DNA of 64,000 nt from Hymenoscyphus infarciens (GCA_001414345.1 LLCB01000051.1:124001-188000); one strand, 5' to 3'; shown: positions 23,608 to 35,100, numbered from the stretch's first letter. Translations and numbers: made by a program. The notes: a model not told the origin generated them from the letters alone.

Positions 23608-24541
23608 CAAAAAAAAAATGCGAACACGGAAAAAAGTGAAAATATCAGTGGCCCGACGAAGAGACCTATGGGGTGCATAACAAATAGGTCATGACTCTCC
23701 ATTACTCGGATTACCAAGAGCTGTCGTAGCCTACCCACCCCTAGTCTTATGGTGTATCTACTGCACTCCCCTATAACCTGCTAGGCATTAAACATGGGGG
23801 TCCCGCTCCATGCCCGATTTATTTGCGGGTCTATCCGCCACGACGGATTTCATGGCAAGTCCCGATATCAGGTCGTGTCACCTTGTTGATACTGTCAATA
23901 TATCGTTCTTCCCTTGATTCAAATGTTTCTTTCCTTATATATTGAGCTTCTTTATAATTTATATCCGGATCTCTCACAGGTCCTTGAAGCTGCACTTGGG
24001 TTGGTTTTGCTACCCAGACTTGATCTGTTTCCACCGCAACGATTATCCGTTTTAGGGGATGAAAGTGCGACGGATAAGTCTCGGTTACTGGACAACTCCC
24101 TACAAGAAATCTGTTGGCTGTACGCAAAGCAAGATCCTGGCTCGACTGCGCTAGTGCGCATTTGGGATCAAAAGTGCGAGCACCAATGAGAAAGTGCGGG
24201 GTGAGGGGCAGATCCTGGGCTCAGCAACGATAACGACGACGACGATGAGCAGTTCTGTATCAAGGGTCAGTGGTTTCCAGTGAGATTTGCTGCAACTAAT
24301 AGGTAATTCCTCATTGTTTTCAGGGTGAGATTTTGGTGTGTGGAGGATTGGGATACTTTCTCCTGTTTCTCATGTCTCCCCACTTTCAAGATATATAAAC
24401 ATAGGTAGGCCGCTGTTCTGGCTATTGTTTTGATAACTCTCTTCCTATCAATCTTGCTATCATTCATCAGTAGCTCAATTATTCTTTAGAACTTCGAATT
24501 CCGAAGACAAACTCCAAAGAACCCACACCCATAATTACAAG
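23608..24541. promoter_or_regulatory. Divergent promoter region of regulator 2 and dioxygenase
   Basis: A 934-bp intergenic interval between divergent starts (23607 minus and 24542 plus). A TATA-like TATATAA lies at 24392-24398, about 145 bp before the dioxygenase start. Pyrimidine-rich sequence and AAC-rich leader sequence follow it, as is common in fungal 5' regions. No coding sequence is supported. Confidence 0.45.
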
Positions 24542-25549
24542 ATGCAACTCAAAACGAAAGACGAACCTCGCAAAGACCATCCTCCCCCTCCCCCTCTAGA
24601 TCCAGCCTACAAACCGACCGTCAAGGTCGCAGAACTCCCTATCACAGCGTCCGTCGGCGAAATGACAGAAATTCTTGATCGAGACGGTGGATTTATCATC
24701 AATGACCTCCTCACACCTGAACAACTTTCTCAAGTCGAAAAAGACACCTCGCCCTGGACCGGGGACAAGGCCATAGTCCACAATGGCTTTGCCATCATAC
24801 CCAAAGAAACCCTCCTCGTCGGTGGTCTCGTTGGAAAATCCCCCACCATTGCCACCCTCTGTGAACACCCTCACCTAGTCGAACTCCGCAAACGCATCCT
24901 CACAGACCACGGCCATGGTCCACAGGAAGAAATCCAATATTCATGGCACGTTGAGCCTTTGCTTAGTTTGAGTTTGAGCTTTCGGGTGGGCTATGGGGCG
25001 CCGAGACAGAGGTTGCATCGGGATGATACTATCCATCTTGTGGATCATAATTTGGAGTTTAAGTTGGAGAAGGTAAGTCAGTTTGCGTGTTTAGTTGCGG
25101 GCGTAGAGATGACGAGGGAAAACGGAGCGACGATGTTTGTTCCGGGAAGTCATAAATGGGATGCGAAAAGGTTGCCTAGGACTGATGAGGTTACTTTTGC
25201 TGGTATATCTCCCCTCTTTCCCTTTCCTCTGTCATTATCATATACTAACCGAGGAGCAGAAATGAAACCCGGTTCAGCACTCATCTTCCTAGCTGGGGCT
25301 TATCATGGTGCAGGCCACAATAGTGTCAAAGATGCCACACGAGTGGTTCACGGACTCTTCTTTTGTAGGGGTACTTATCGGACGGAGGAGAACCAGTTCT
25401 TGGCTATACCTAGGAGCAAGGTTTTGGAGATGAATCCAATGATGCATTCACTTTTGGGGTATAAACTTCCGGATGCAGCGTTGGGGTTGGTGGAGAATCA
25501 AGATGTGATGGGGGATTTGGAGGGCGTTTTGGAGAGGGCTTGTAAGTAG
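24542..25549 (+). CDS. Phytanoyl-CoA dioxygenase (PhyH) family oxygenase
   Basis: An Fe(II)/2-oxoglutarate-dependent oxygenase of about 316 residues, coded by 24542-25202 and 25260-25549. The 57-nt intron (GTATAT donor, TACTAAC branch site, GCAG acceptor) has no stop and is a multiple of three, so unspliced sequence also reads through; removal gives EVTFAEMKPGSALIFLAG. The iron-binding H-x-D is in LHRDDTIH (His159, Asp161), and the distal histidine region is AYHGAGHNSVKDATR. GATMFVPGSHKWD is typical of the family. The substrate cannot be inferred. Relatives act in phytanate breakdown and in fungal secondary metabolism. It sits next to two Zn2Cys6 regulators, which suggests but does not prove a small regulated unit. 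No signal peptide is seen. Confidence 0.9.
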   Translation: MQLKTKDEPRKDHPPPPPLDPAYKPTVKVAELPITASVGEMTEILDRDGGFIINDLLTPEQLSQVEKDTSPWTGDKAIVHNGFAIIPKETLLVGGLVGKSPTIATLCEHPHLVELRKRILTDHGHGPQEEIQYSWHVEPLLSLSLSFRVGYGAPRQRLHRDDTIHLVDHNLEFKLEKVSQFACLVAGVEMTRENGATMFVPGSHKWDAKRLPRTDEVTFAGISPLFPFPLSLSYTNRGAEMKPGSALIFLAGAYHGAGHNSVKDATRVVHGLFFCRGTYRTEENQFLAIPRSKVLEMNPMMHSLLGYKLPDAALGLVENQDVMGDLEGVLERACK

Positions 25550-28191
25550 TTGGTGAAAGGTGGAGGGTGGGATATCTGAGATGTTGCTTTACTATGCGAC
25601 AACTATTATTATTGCTCTAGCCCTCATCAATTTAGTAATTCCAAAATATACACATCAGATTCTCCGGTGCTCTACTCTGGCATCAACTCACTGACTCACT
25701 CCTCAGCTCCAACTCCCCTTTGTTTTGGGAAAGATCGAGAGTAAATGTCAATGAACCGGTGCCTGACAATCTTGAACTCGGCATCTAGGAGGTCTTTTTT
25801 AGGATCATTTAAGAAAACCTAATACTGCCAATGACTGCTTTTTCGTCGAGACGTCACATTGTTTTGGAAGAATTATGTCTGGACTGACCCATGCATAATT
25901 GAGTAGTCAATGTTCCAAATCTATAGCAGAATATCGTTTTGGAATACTCGAGGATACTTTATAGGAAGACTTGAGTTTGCCAGCTGCTTTCTAGGACTCG
26001 ACAACAACTTATCCCTCGACACTAACACCTCTACATATTCCCTCATCTACTCAAAACAAGCCAGTATTCGAAATTTCCATCTCTTAGTCCGGCTATTCCA
26101 CCCCAAATGCTTGGCTTTTTAGTGTTTGGTAGAAAGGAAAACTTGAAAGGCTTGCCATTGTGTTCGCTGTGACATTCATATGTGGAAGGATTGTCCCTGC
26201 CCAAAAAAAGATTCCCACCTTTTGACATGAAACTCCCTCCAGTCTTGAGTTGAATGAAACTGCTTTCTCGGAATCATTCTCCCTCTTGCCATCCCCCTTA
26301 TGTCAAAAATGAGTTGCTCAAGGGCAATTTGAATCATCTGGATGTATGAGCTTCGAACATTGCTCTCCGTCACGTACTTTCCCTTGTAGGGAATGTTATT
26401 CGAGAAGGTTAGAAAAACAACAAGTTCGATTTCTTTAGTCTCCTAACCTTCTGGTTTAATTATTCGCAGTATCTGAAAACAGAAAGTATTGAGAAGTCAC
26501 TAGAAAAGAAACTGAAGAGTCAATACCCACCCCACTCTACAATGAGAATCACGCGAACAAGCTTCAATCCTAGCTATAGACTTTTTTTCTACATTGCACA
26601 ACGCAAAGAACCTATTTCTCGTCAATAGTAGTTTCCGAAACTCATAACCAATTATTTAAAATCAACTTATCCTTCACTCAAACGAGCACTGGGAAAACAG
26701 GAACTCGCAGCCGATTCTTCTGTCTGAAGCCTTGCAAGACTTCAGCCATACTATGCTTCCCTTCCGACCTGAATTGGGTACCTTCATAATTCAGCTTCAA
26801 GAAAAACACATATTAGCCTACACCTATATTCCCGAAAGTAATATACGAGATTCGACAGCAAATCATCATTCGACAATAAAACCTCTACGACATGGGAATA
26901 CAAAAGCACATACCCAATCTCGATAATCACACTCTAGTTCCCTCCCCATACCTGGTATCACTTTCCTCTTGCTCTCCCTACTTCTAAGATGACCTCGCTA
27001 CACTTCCAAGCATTGCGCGTGAGGACTCTCCATTGTTTCTTTGCTTAGGGTGTTTTCCTTGTTCCTTACCTACTTATTTATCTCAACTTTAGCGAGAATA
27101 CGCCTGTTCAAAAACACCATCTCCTCATATGTACATTTCCACAACAAATACCGGAAGCTTCGGTTCCTTTTAAAGAACACTACATCTCGCATCTCACATC
27201 CTGCGTGTCGCCGTGACCTTTCCCAAGTCTTTCACAGTCACACCTACACCCACGCCCACACCTACACCTCATACCTAATCCCCACGTCGACTTCTACTTC
27301 CACTTCTACTCTAAACCCTACTTCGACTCCTCCCCTACCTACAAAACAAAAAATACACACACTCAATACCCAAATCACCTGAAGAAAACTCCCCAGACCC
27401 CGCTCAAAATTCCGCTCGTCACTCTTCTGCCAAGCCTCACAACCCCATACTTCTCTCCAACTCCAACCACCAACACCACTCACAACGCAAAAGAAACACC
27501 CCCAACAAGAAAATCAAAACATCTTGATTGCCCGAGGGTGTTCAGTAAATTCAACAACAACTCAACCTTCAACAACAACCACTTTCTCTCTCCCACAAAC
27601 ACCTAACCTCGCACTCAATATTGACCTAACCTAACTCAACCCAACAAAACAGAACAAAACACTTCTCACCAAACATCCCCATCTAGAATTTCCTTTTTTC
27701 AAGACCTTCGGAAGACCTAAAGTTCCACGAAAAAAAAAGTATATACACAAAGTACTCACCTACCCACCTACCCCTACATATAAGGCAAAACTTCTCTTCC
27801 CACCAACCCTCTACAACCCCATACAACCCCTTACAACCATCTTTAACCCTCTACAACCATCTATAACCCTCTACAACCCATCGCAACTCTAGGATCATCA
27901 TATACCCTCATCCAAGGAACTCAAATCCTCCTTTCCAAATCAGGATTTCCAGGAGACACAGTCAAAGAATAGGTAGACCTAACTAGTTAGTTAAGCAGAG
28001 ATCGCTGGGATAATACCTAGTATGTCAGTATACCAGTCTACCAGTATACAAGTAGAATAAATAACCTAAAACCGCATCATACAATTCTTTCTCTACCTAT
28101 TAATAGCTAGCTAGCTGGCTAGCTGCCTGCCTTTTACCGGGGATTTTATCGCGTTGTTTGCGTCTCCTCTCCCTCGCTTTAATTCATAACC
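25550..28191. other. Long intergenic region with low-complexity tracts
   Basis: This 2.6-kb stretch has no frame with start, domain or splice support. 27230-27370 is rich in CAC, ACC and CTAC on the plus strand. 27800-27890 contains about four imperfect copies of CTCTACAACCATCTATAACC. 28026-28055 repeats GTATACCAG-like text and 28105-28130 is a TAGC/GGCTAGC run. The pyrimidine-rich stretch before 28192 looks like a fungal promoter and leader. Confidence 0.5.
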
Positions 28192-28323
28192 ATGGACGGA
28201 TTTGATTCTCTTCTGTCAAAATCGAAGGAGGAAGGAAGTGAGATTCTTGAAGCGAGGACGAACAAGTTTAGGGGCAAGCAAGGATTTAAGAAAGCTTGTG
28301 CGAAAGTGGCGAAGAGGAAATAG
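28192..28323 (+). CDS. Small lysine-rich protein, 43 codons (hypothetical)
   Basis: An unrecognised small ORF. ATG 28192 sits in a good initiation context (AACCATGG) just downstream of a pyrimidine-rich leader. The product begins MDGFDSLLSKSKEEGSEILE and ends KKACAKVAKRK, strongly basic at the C-terminus and helical in character. The stop (28321) lies 100 bp from the convergent glucosidase II beta stop (28423). No intron, signal peptide or domain is seen. It could be a genuine small protein, perhaps nucleic-acid or nucleolus associated because of its basic tail (speculative), or the last exon of a larger gene. It could also be chance. Confidence 0.4.
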   Translation: MDGFDSLLSKSKEEGSEILEARTNKFRGKQGFKKACAKVAKRK

Positions 28324-28422
28324 AAGAAGAAGAAAAAAAAAAGATATAAATTTTTTTTAATACTCTCTACTCACATCTAACCCTCCCCCTCTATCCCACC
28401 CCACCACATCCCAACACTTTCC

Positions 28423-30315
28423 CTACAACTCATCCTTCCCCTCCTTCTTCCCACTATTTGGTTTCTCACAAACCGCCGGAGTCCCAACGTCCATCCGATA
28501 AAGACACTTCTCCCTCTCCACAACCTTCCAAATCTCATCCTTCTCCGCACAAGCCAATACCACCAAAGTCTCCCTCGCCGGTCCATTCCAGCAAGTCTGT
28601 CCCCCCTCATACCTCATAACCACCCTCTCACCCTGCCCAACCCCCTTCCCATCAGCCCCCACCTCCTCATCGAAAACCTCCTTATCGAAACGCACAAAAT
28701 TCCCCATCCCCGTGTTTCCACCTCCTTTCTTACTCTTCTGCTTGGTAGATCCCAACCAACAGAGTTCGTATTCATATTCCCCAGAATCTTTAGAAATGCA
28801 GGAGTCCTTGAGGGCACGGAAGATATCTTGTTCGCCATAGTCGAAACCGAGGTCTCGCTGGAGTTCACCCAGGGAAGTTTGTTTAGAGTTCAGGTCATCG
28901 GAGACAGATTGGTAGGCTTCGCGCGCGGTGGAAACGGCCTTGGATTCGTGCCCTGAGTTGGCGTTGTCGGCTAGGATGCCGTTTTCTACGAGCATGATGC
29001 GGAAGTCGATGAGTTTTTGGTGGACCCAGGCGCGGACTGAGGTGGGGAGGTATTCTTCGAATGCGTAGACTATTCAATATATTAGTAAAAAAATCCAGTT
29101 CATTGTAAGTGAGGATAACATACTAGCATCAACATCACTCTCCCCCCCCTCAGTCTCCCATTCCTCCCAATTGATTCCATCCGTCTCCGAATCAGGTTTA
29201 ACCACATCCTCCAAATCTCTATCCGCAGCCGAATCATCAGAAGTTGACATGCGATTAGCAGCATAGTCCTCCCAACTCTGCACGGCTCTCTTAACACCCT
29301 CATCGTTGAAATTGGGATTTCGCTCCTCCTTGAACTTTGCCAAAATCCCTTCCAGCTCCTTAACCTTCTCCTGCAATCCATTCCGTTTCGCAACAACACC
29401 CACAAGCGTACTCCTCAACTCCTCAACCCTAGCCTTCGCCAGCCCAGCAAGAATAGTAACCTTACTCCCCTTCCCCTCGCCCCCCTGTACCACCCTCCCG
29501 CGCTCTCTCCGTTCAATATCCTCATAAATCTTCTTCAACTCCTTCTCCTCAGCCTCCAGACTCTGAATCTCCTTCTCCGTATCCGCGATAGATTTCGTAA
29601 CTCCATCCTTCTTCGCCGCCGCCTCCGCAATCAGCGCCGTCTTCCTCTTCAGCGCCTCCCTAAACCGCTTCGCCCTCTCCTCATCAAGCCTTCTCCACTC
29701 CTTCCCAATCTCCGCACACCGATCTTTGCACTTCACCCCTCCCACGCCCTTCCACTCATCACTCCCATCGCAACAGGATTCGTAATCGCAGACGCCGTCG
29801 TTGACGTACATATGTGGTACATACCCCGGAATATGGCCTTTATTCTTGCAATAGTACCCGGGCAACGCAAGACTCGTGTTTGCAGAAGCTATCGCACCAG
29901 GCTGAGGGGGTGAGAGCGCAGAAAGGTAAGTGCAGGCCGCAGTCCCAGGTTCGTCCGAGCCATCGGGGCAATCGCAGTATTCGTCGTTGATCTGCGAGGG
30001 GAGGAGGGAGATGGAAGGGTTGGAGATGCAGGTGAAAGCCGTGGGGGATTTGTAGTATTTCGAGACTATGTCCATTCAAATCAGTAACTGCTATGCCATC
30101 TATTTCCGTAGGCCAGGAGGGGGTGGTGGGTTGGGAACATCGTCAATGGACAATTGACCCAACCCCGTTTGCTTGCTGCCAGATAGCTATCTCCAGCCTC
30201 GTCTGGAAAGGAAGCACATACACTCAGGGCCAACACCCCTAGGTCTCGCCGACTCGGCAGCAAGAATGGAGGTAGAGAGGGTGCTAAGGAGCACCAGTGC
30301 TTCGACCCGTCTCAT
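28423..30315 (-). CDS. gtb1: Glucosidase II beta subunit (PRKCSH-type)
   Basis: The regulatory subunit of ER glucosidase II, which trims glucose from N-glycans in the calnexin cycle. Three exons (30222-30315, 29124-30065, 28423-29069) give about 560 residues. Intron 1 is 156 nt (GTATGT to CATAG). Intron 2 is 54 nt (GTATGT, TACTAATA branch site, ATAG). The protein has a signal peptide (MRRVEALVLLSTLSTSILAA), the conserved RPRGVGPEF join, two cysteine-rich LDL-receptor-like motifs (YCDCPDGSDEPGTAAC and CDYESCCDGSDEW), a long coiled coil with KEIQSLEAEEKELKK, and a C-terminal mannose-6-phosphate-receptor-homology region with YEYELCW and RYEGGQTCWNGPARE. It ends in KDEL, an ER retention signal. 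The length fits the family and nothing appears broken. Confidence 0.95.
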
Positions 30316-31128
30316 GATTGTCGTTTGGTTTGGTTGGAATGTTGGTGGGCTGTCAACTGGCAAAGGCTCGCTGGAGAGGTGAAGCTCTGCTGAAGATGCC
30401 AGGTTACGCGAAGTTGCGCCACAATGTGAAACCCGGGGTAACCCAGAACCCCTTTTTTCTAGTCAGTCCCACATTGTGTATCTATGTACTCAATATTTTG
30501 ACCATTAGTCTCGATGTCAATTCAGGAATAAGTTACACTTGTAGTAAACAAAACTTTCCAATTGGTCTTGGAAGCCCGTTCGTCACACTGCAGCTCGAGC
30601 TCGAGCTTTCAAGGTATCGTCACATCACATCTAAAAGTCACAAAGTCGAAGTTACACTCAATTGAATCATCATTTACACATTTGGGATTATCTGAACCCA
30701 GGTAGGTCTCGAGCCATAAGCTACAAGGCCAACAGGCAATAAATATATACCACAGAATACCTCCCCAAAGGGCAGCTTGTCACTCAATCCTCCTCATCCA
30801 TCCAGTAATACAGCACAGAGCCGGCTGAGCCAAATTAAAGGTTCACTCCCCCTCCCCTTTTCCTAGCACTTGTTTTCCTTCCACTCCCCCCAAGAGTATT
30901 TCTTACAAAGGTTGATACGCTCAATAAACACTCTTGTAAAAACGCCATTGAAATTCCATTCCAGTCTTTTTTAGGGGTCTGCCAACCAATTGGGCAAAAT
31001 TGTACAAAAGTAAAGAAGGAAAAGGTCATGTAAAACATTATTTGATATTGGACAAGAGAAAGAGAATAAAGAAGGAAATGACGTGGGTATATTATTTCAG
31101 GTCCTGCGGGTAAAAAAGGAGATGTCCC
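30316..31128. other. Intergenic region
   Basis: An 813-bp interval containing the promoter of the glucosidase II beta gene (near 30315) and the 3' flank of the 1323-residue protein gene. A small AGCTCGAGCTCGAGCT palindromic stretch is at 30592-30607. No coding sequence is supported. Confidence 0.5.
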
Positions 31129-34100
31129 TCAAAACATGCCGCCTTCAGCGGGTGGTGCCGGGCGAGGAGGGCTGTTGTTTCTTGATCCAGCATAGCTGCC
31201 AGGCATTGCTGGAGTTGGGGTAGCCGATGCGGCTTGTCGCGCTTTACCATTGAGATTCCCACCTTCACTGGAGATCTTTCGTAGCTTTTGTCGTGGCTTG
31301 TTAGGCTTGTGGTCTCCATCGTCGGAAAAGGTACTCATTTCTTCTGTAGACTGGGTAGCAGCGGGCAGATGATGAACATCCTCAGAATCATCCCTCTTCT
31401 TAAGTCCAAACATTCCACGAGTTTGGCGTCGCATAGGATTGACAGGTGGAATTGGTGGTGCAGACAGTTCCATCCCATTTTGAAGAGAAGCCTCGGGAGG
31501 AAGGTTTACTGTGGTGACTCGAGAAGTAGAAGAGAGAAATGTGGGCTCAGAAATTTCATGCTTGTTGATGGAACGCTTGCGAGTACCAGGATTCGGTTTC
31601 TGTTGTTGGAAAGCTGGGGCGGTAGGGGTGTTGACGGCAGAAGCTCCAGGAGAAGGCTGGACCGGAGTTGGGTTGATTGAGAATGGAGCAGTTGGCGATG
31701 GTCGTGGGGACAGAGGGAGGCCCGGAACAAAGGCATCATTCTTCGTTGGCATTGGCTGAAGCTTCTGGGGTTCAAAATAACTCCCAGGACCAAGACCAAC
31801 TCTGCTGTTGCTTCGAGACCTACCAACAGGGGGCATCATTGGGGAAGGCATCATTGGCGAAGGGATTGGTGATTGCCCGAGCATGATTCCTGGCGTGCCA
31901 GGAGACTTTGGAGCATGATGGGCGTGTGGAACTTCGAGTTCATTGTACATTCCTTGGCTTGAACTTGCAACTCCTTCCGCCATGGCTTTTGCAAGATCAT
32001 CCTTGTATCTTCCATTTCTACTCTTGGACCGTGATCCGGAAACATCGGAGCTTGATCGGTCCCTAGATGGACGAGGTGGCGAGGATCCAGTCCGATTTGT
32101 ACCAACGCTACTTTGACTTTCCTGGGTAATGTTGCGCTGGCGCTGTTGCATTGGAGGGGCACCATGCATATTCTCTCGGCTTGGGGCCCGACGAGCAGTT
32201 TTGATATTGGGCGGAACTCTCTGGTTGTAGGGCTCTCGCTGTGGGGAGCGATTCTCAGGAACAGCATTTGGCCATTCTGGATGATGCCCATCTCTCTCAT
32301 TTCTTTGATTGTATCGCATTGCTACCTGTTGTTCCCGATCTCGTTGTGCGTCCCTACGAGCTTGTCGGAAGGCCTTGGTTTGTGGAGGTATGAATTGCCC
32401 CTTTTGACCATTTCCCATTTGATCATCATCATTCATTGATGGCCTAACCGCCATTATCTCTTCCTCGTTTCGCCGGCGTACGTCCGAGTCGAAGTTTGTC
32501 TTATGCGGGGAAGGAGAACTGTTCATCGTTGCACTTCCAATGCCCAGCATTTTCATAGCCTTGGTTGGCGGTGGCTCCCTTGTTTTGACCACAAGAGAGC
32601 CCCTACTCGTTTTGGCTCTTAGCAGACCCAATGGATTGGTCTTGGTAGGAAGTGGTTCCCGAGTGAAGTCGGGCGCAGGGCTTGATGATCTACTCTCAGT
32701 TTCGACGAAACTCTTCAAGTTCTCCTGCACACGTTTGCGTCGCTCTGCGAGGTCATTTTTGAAGTCTTGACGTTCCTTTTGAGTCTCGGTGCTACCATCT
32801 CGAGTATGGTGAGATTCCAAGTCCCTCTCCCACGAAGCTTTCCGGCTCTCTTCCTTTGCAATAGTGTTCGGTGAGCGTACTGCCAGTGGAGGGATGGCCT
32901 TGGATTCCCTGATCTCAGGCTTCTTGATTTCAGTGTACTGATTGCCCCCATAGAATCCTTGATCCCAACTGTCATCGTTATCCCATGGGTTACTTGAACT
33001 GTTGTAGGCATTTTGTGGCATAGCGTCCATTGGATCGATAGGAAATCGAGAAGTTAGAGGGCCAGTTGAACCACCTTCGTATGCTGATGCACCTCCATAT
33101 ATCGACGATGAGTTGCTATCAACCCTCATATGTTGACGCACCATTCCACTCAGTCCAGTCATCGTAGCTGTAGGGCCCAAGGTTGGTGAGTCTGCGGGAA
33201 TAGTTGACGATGGCTTCTGCGAATCGCGAGAGAGAAGTCCTGGACTTGGTGGTACAGAGCGAGGACTCTCGCCAAATCTCATTCGGTTTGCCGGGTGTTG
33301 AGACTCTGGTGGTCTTTCAAGATTGATGTTCTGATCGTGGAAATTCATCTTGGTAAGATCTACGTTACTAGTCTTTGCTCTCAGTGGTGGGTCTATTGGC
33401 GAAGACACCACACTTTCATCTGGGGAGCTCAAAAATGTCCCTACCACAGCACGGGTCTCTGGGGTTTTGGTGTGTACTATGGGTAGTGGTCCTGAAGGAG
33501 GACCTCCTGGTGGGAGGAATTGCCGCTGCGCAGACGAATTGGACCTTGACCTCCCGGAAGTGCCAGAAGCAGCCGATGCAAAAGTGGCATTTGATTCTGT
33601 ACGACTACGTGGTGGTTGGCGGGGAACAAAAGCACCAGGGGGTGAGTGTTTCCGAGGTGGTGGTGTTTCTCGACCCTGCTGCATCTGTACCTGCCGTTGG
33701 CTGTACTTCCCTTCGTCATATGCGTGAGACGGCTTTGAAAAAGCACCAAGCGCAGTGGCCTTTCCTCGATCGTTGGGTCGTACTGGTAGAACGACCATAT
33801 CATCGTGTTCCGTCATCGGCGGACTTAATGGCGGCGAAGACATTCCATATGCTTTCGAATCCGGGTGATCAATAGATTTGACTGCGAAATCGAATGTACT
33901 AAACGCAGGGTTCGGTGGCGGGCTTGCCGTCCGCAAATTTGGCATGCTTCCCTTTGCTCCAAGAGCATGTCTGTCCCATCTATCGACTGGATTGGCAGAT
34001 CCCGTAGGAGAGATTGCGCTTATGGGAGAGTTCATGGGCGATGTCCTCGTGCCAATAGTACGCTTGCTCAAAGTGTCAATCCTGCTCATTGCGGAATGCT

Positions 34101-35100
34101 GTTGTTCGTGTAGATGCTGATCAAGGCCCGTCTCGTACAGTCGACGAGTTTTGGTCGTGGATCGTTCAAGGGTTCCACTGGAGATGGAGCCTCCAGGTGT
34201 GATCGGTGTTTGGGAGCCACTCAAGGATGGCGTTCGTTGAGAGGTAAATGATGTGGCAGCAGTGGAAATCCGAGCATTGCTAGGCCCGGCGGATGATGTG
34301 GTTGAGGACGTCTCCCGATTGCGGTTGTAGCCAGAGAGCGGCGGTGATGGTGGGCGTGATGCTTGAGCTTCTACTTCCTCGCGTTGTTCCTTCTCTCGGC
34401 GTTCTCGATCTACCTCCTTTTCTTGCTCTCGGAGCTTTTGGAATTGTGACTGGCTAACATCATCATCATACACGGCTCGTCCTCCCATTCCACCACCTTC
34501 ACCCAGACTCTTCGTCGACGCGGATGATTTGCTTGGTAGCTTGTATATCTTCTGCCTTCCTCCAAAGAGGTTATTTCCTTCTCCTGGTTTTGATCGGTTC
34601 ATGATGCTCCCACTGTGTATTGAATCATCGTCTCCATGGCTGCTCCCACCATTCAACGTGTTGTAAGAATCTTTCCTCTCCATTGCAGAGAAGGGGGGCT
34701 TGATAGAACCGTGTATTGAGGAGACCTCTGCGATATCTGACAGGCCATATGGTGATTGGAAGCTAAAATCATTAAACTTGGATTGTTGCTTTGGGAACAA
34801 AACACTGTCGTCGCTTGCTTTCCCAATCTTGGAATTCGGATCGTCCTGCTCTCGAAGCATGGAAAATCGAGCTGAGAGACCACTCATCAATAGACTCGTT
34901 CGGAAATCGTCGGAGGGAGGTAACGCGTTGGCCACATCGAGTGGCTCTGGGGTTGGCTCCGGCTCCTGGCTCTTCTTGGCCCTCCCAAAGGTTCTCACCT
35001 TCTTGATGGGTTGTATAGATGGGACTTCCGACTCGGTCGAAGCCCGCACTGGTCCTTCTGGCGCCTCCTTGGCCTTCTTCTTGGTCCTGACCCAATTCAT
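31129..35100 (-). CDS. Large disordered Ser/Pro-rich protein, 1323 residues
   Basis: A single long minus-strand exon. I start it at the ATG at 35100 (MNWVRTKKKAKEAPEGPVR), because that segment has the conserved, charged look of a real N-terminus, while the 32 codons upstream (to 35196) begin without an ATG. A short ordered N-terminal part includes DDFRTSLLMSGLSARFSML. A basic coiled coil follows near residues 215-245 (QFQKLREQEKEVDRERREKE). Long Ser/Pro/Arg/Gln-rich disordered tracts fill the rest, with helical patches near residues 750-800 and 905-925. No catalytic domain, membrane segment or signal peptide is visible. Such proteins in filamentous fungi are often phospho-regulated scaffolds, but this is inference and I do not recognise the family. 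Confidence 0.9.
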   Translation of the reverse strand: MNWVRTKKKAKEAPEGPVRASTESEVPSIQPIKKVRTFGRAKKSQEPEPTPEPLDVANALPPSDDFRTSLLMSGLSARFSMLREQDDPNSKIGKASDDSVLFPKQQSKFNDFSFQSPYGLSDIAEVSSIHGSIKPPFSAMERKDSYNTLNGGSSHGDDDSIHSGSIMNRSKPGEGNNLFGGRQKIYKLPSKSSASTKSLGEGGGMGGRAVYDDDVSQSQFQKLREQEKEVDRERREKEQREEVEAQASRPPSPPLSGYNRNRETSSTTSSAGPSNARISTAATSFTSQRTPSLSGSQTPITPGGSISSGTLERSTTKTRRLYETGLDQHLHEQQHSAMSRIDTLSKRTIGTRTSPMNSPISAISPTGSANPVDRWDRHALGAKGSMPNLRTASPPPNPAFSTFDFAVKSIDHPDSKAYGMSSPPLSPPMTEHDDMVVLPVRPNDRGKATALGAFSKPSHAYDEGKYSQRQVQMQQGRETPPPRKHSPPGAFVPRQPPRSRTESNATFASAASGTSGRSRSNSSAQRQFLPPGGPPSGPLPIVHTKTPETRAVVGTFLSSPDESVVSSPIDPPLRAKTSNVDLTKMNFHDQNINLERPPESQHPANRMRFGESPRSVPPSPGLLSRDSQKPSSTIPADSPTLGPTATMTGLSGMVRQHMRVDSNSSSIYGGASAYEGGSTGPLTSRFPIDPMDAMPQNAYNSSSNPWDNDDSWDQGFYGGNQYTEIKKPEIRESKAIPPLAVRSPNTIAKEESRKASWERDLESHHTRDGSTETQKERQDFKNDLAERRKRVQENLKSFVETESRSSSPAPDFTREPLPTKTNPLGLLRAKTSRGSLVVKTREPPPTKAMKMLGIGSATMNSSPSPHKTNFDSDVRRRNEEEIMAVRPSMNDDDQMGNGQKGQFIPPQTKAFRQARRDAQRDREQQVAMRYNQRNERDGHHPEWPNAVPENRSPQREPYNQRVPPNIKTARRAPSRENMHGAPPMQQRQRNITQESQSSVGTNRTGSSPPRPSRDRSSSDVSGSRSKSRNGRYKDDLAKAMAEGVASSSQGMYNELEVPHAHHAPKSPGTPGIMLGQSPIPSPMMPSPMMPPVGRSRSNSRVGLGPGSYFEPQKLQPMPTKNDAFVPGLPLSPRPSPTAPFSINPTPVQPSPGASAVNTPTAPAFQQQKPNPGTRKRSINKHEISEPTFLSSTSRVTTVNLPPEASLQNGMELSAPPIPPVNPMRRQTRGMFGLKKRDDSEDVHHLPAATQSTEEMSTFSDDGDHKPNKPRQKLRKISSEGGNLNGKARQAASATPTPAMPGSYAGSRNNSPPRPAPPAEGGMF

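Noticed and set aside
25073..25078. A strong GTAAGT donor-like site in the oxygenase gene
   Set aside because: The sequence continues as conserved coding (KVSQFACLVAGVEMTREN) that the PhyH fold needs, so the site lies within an exon.
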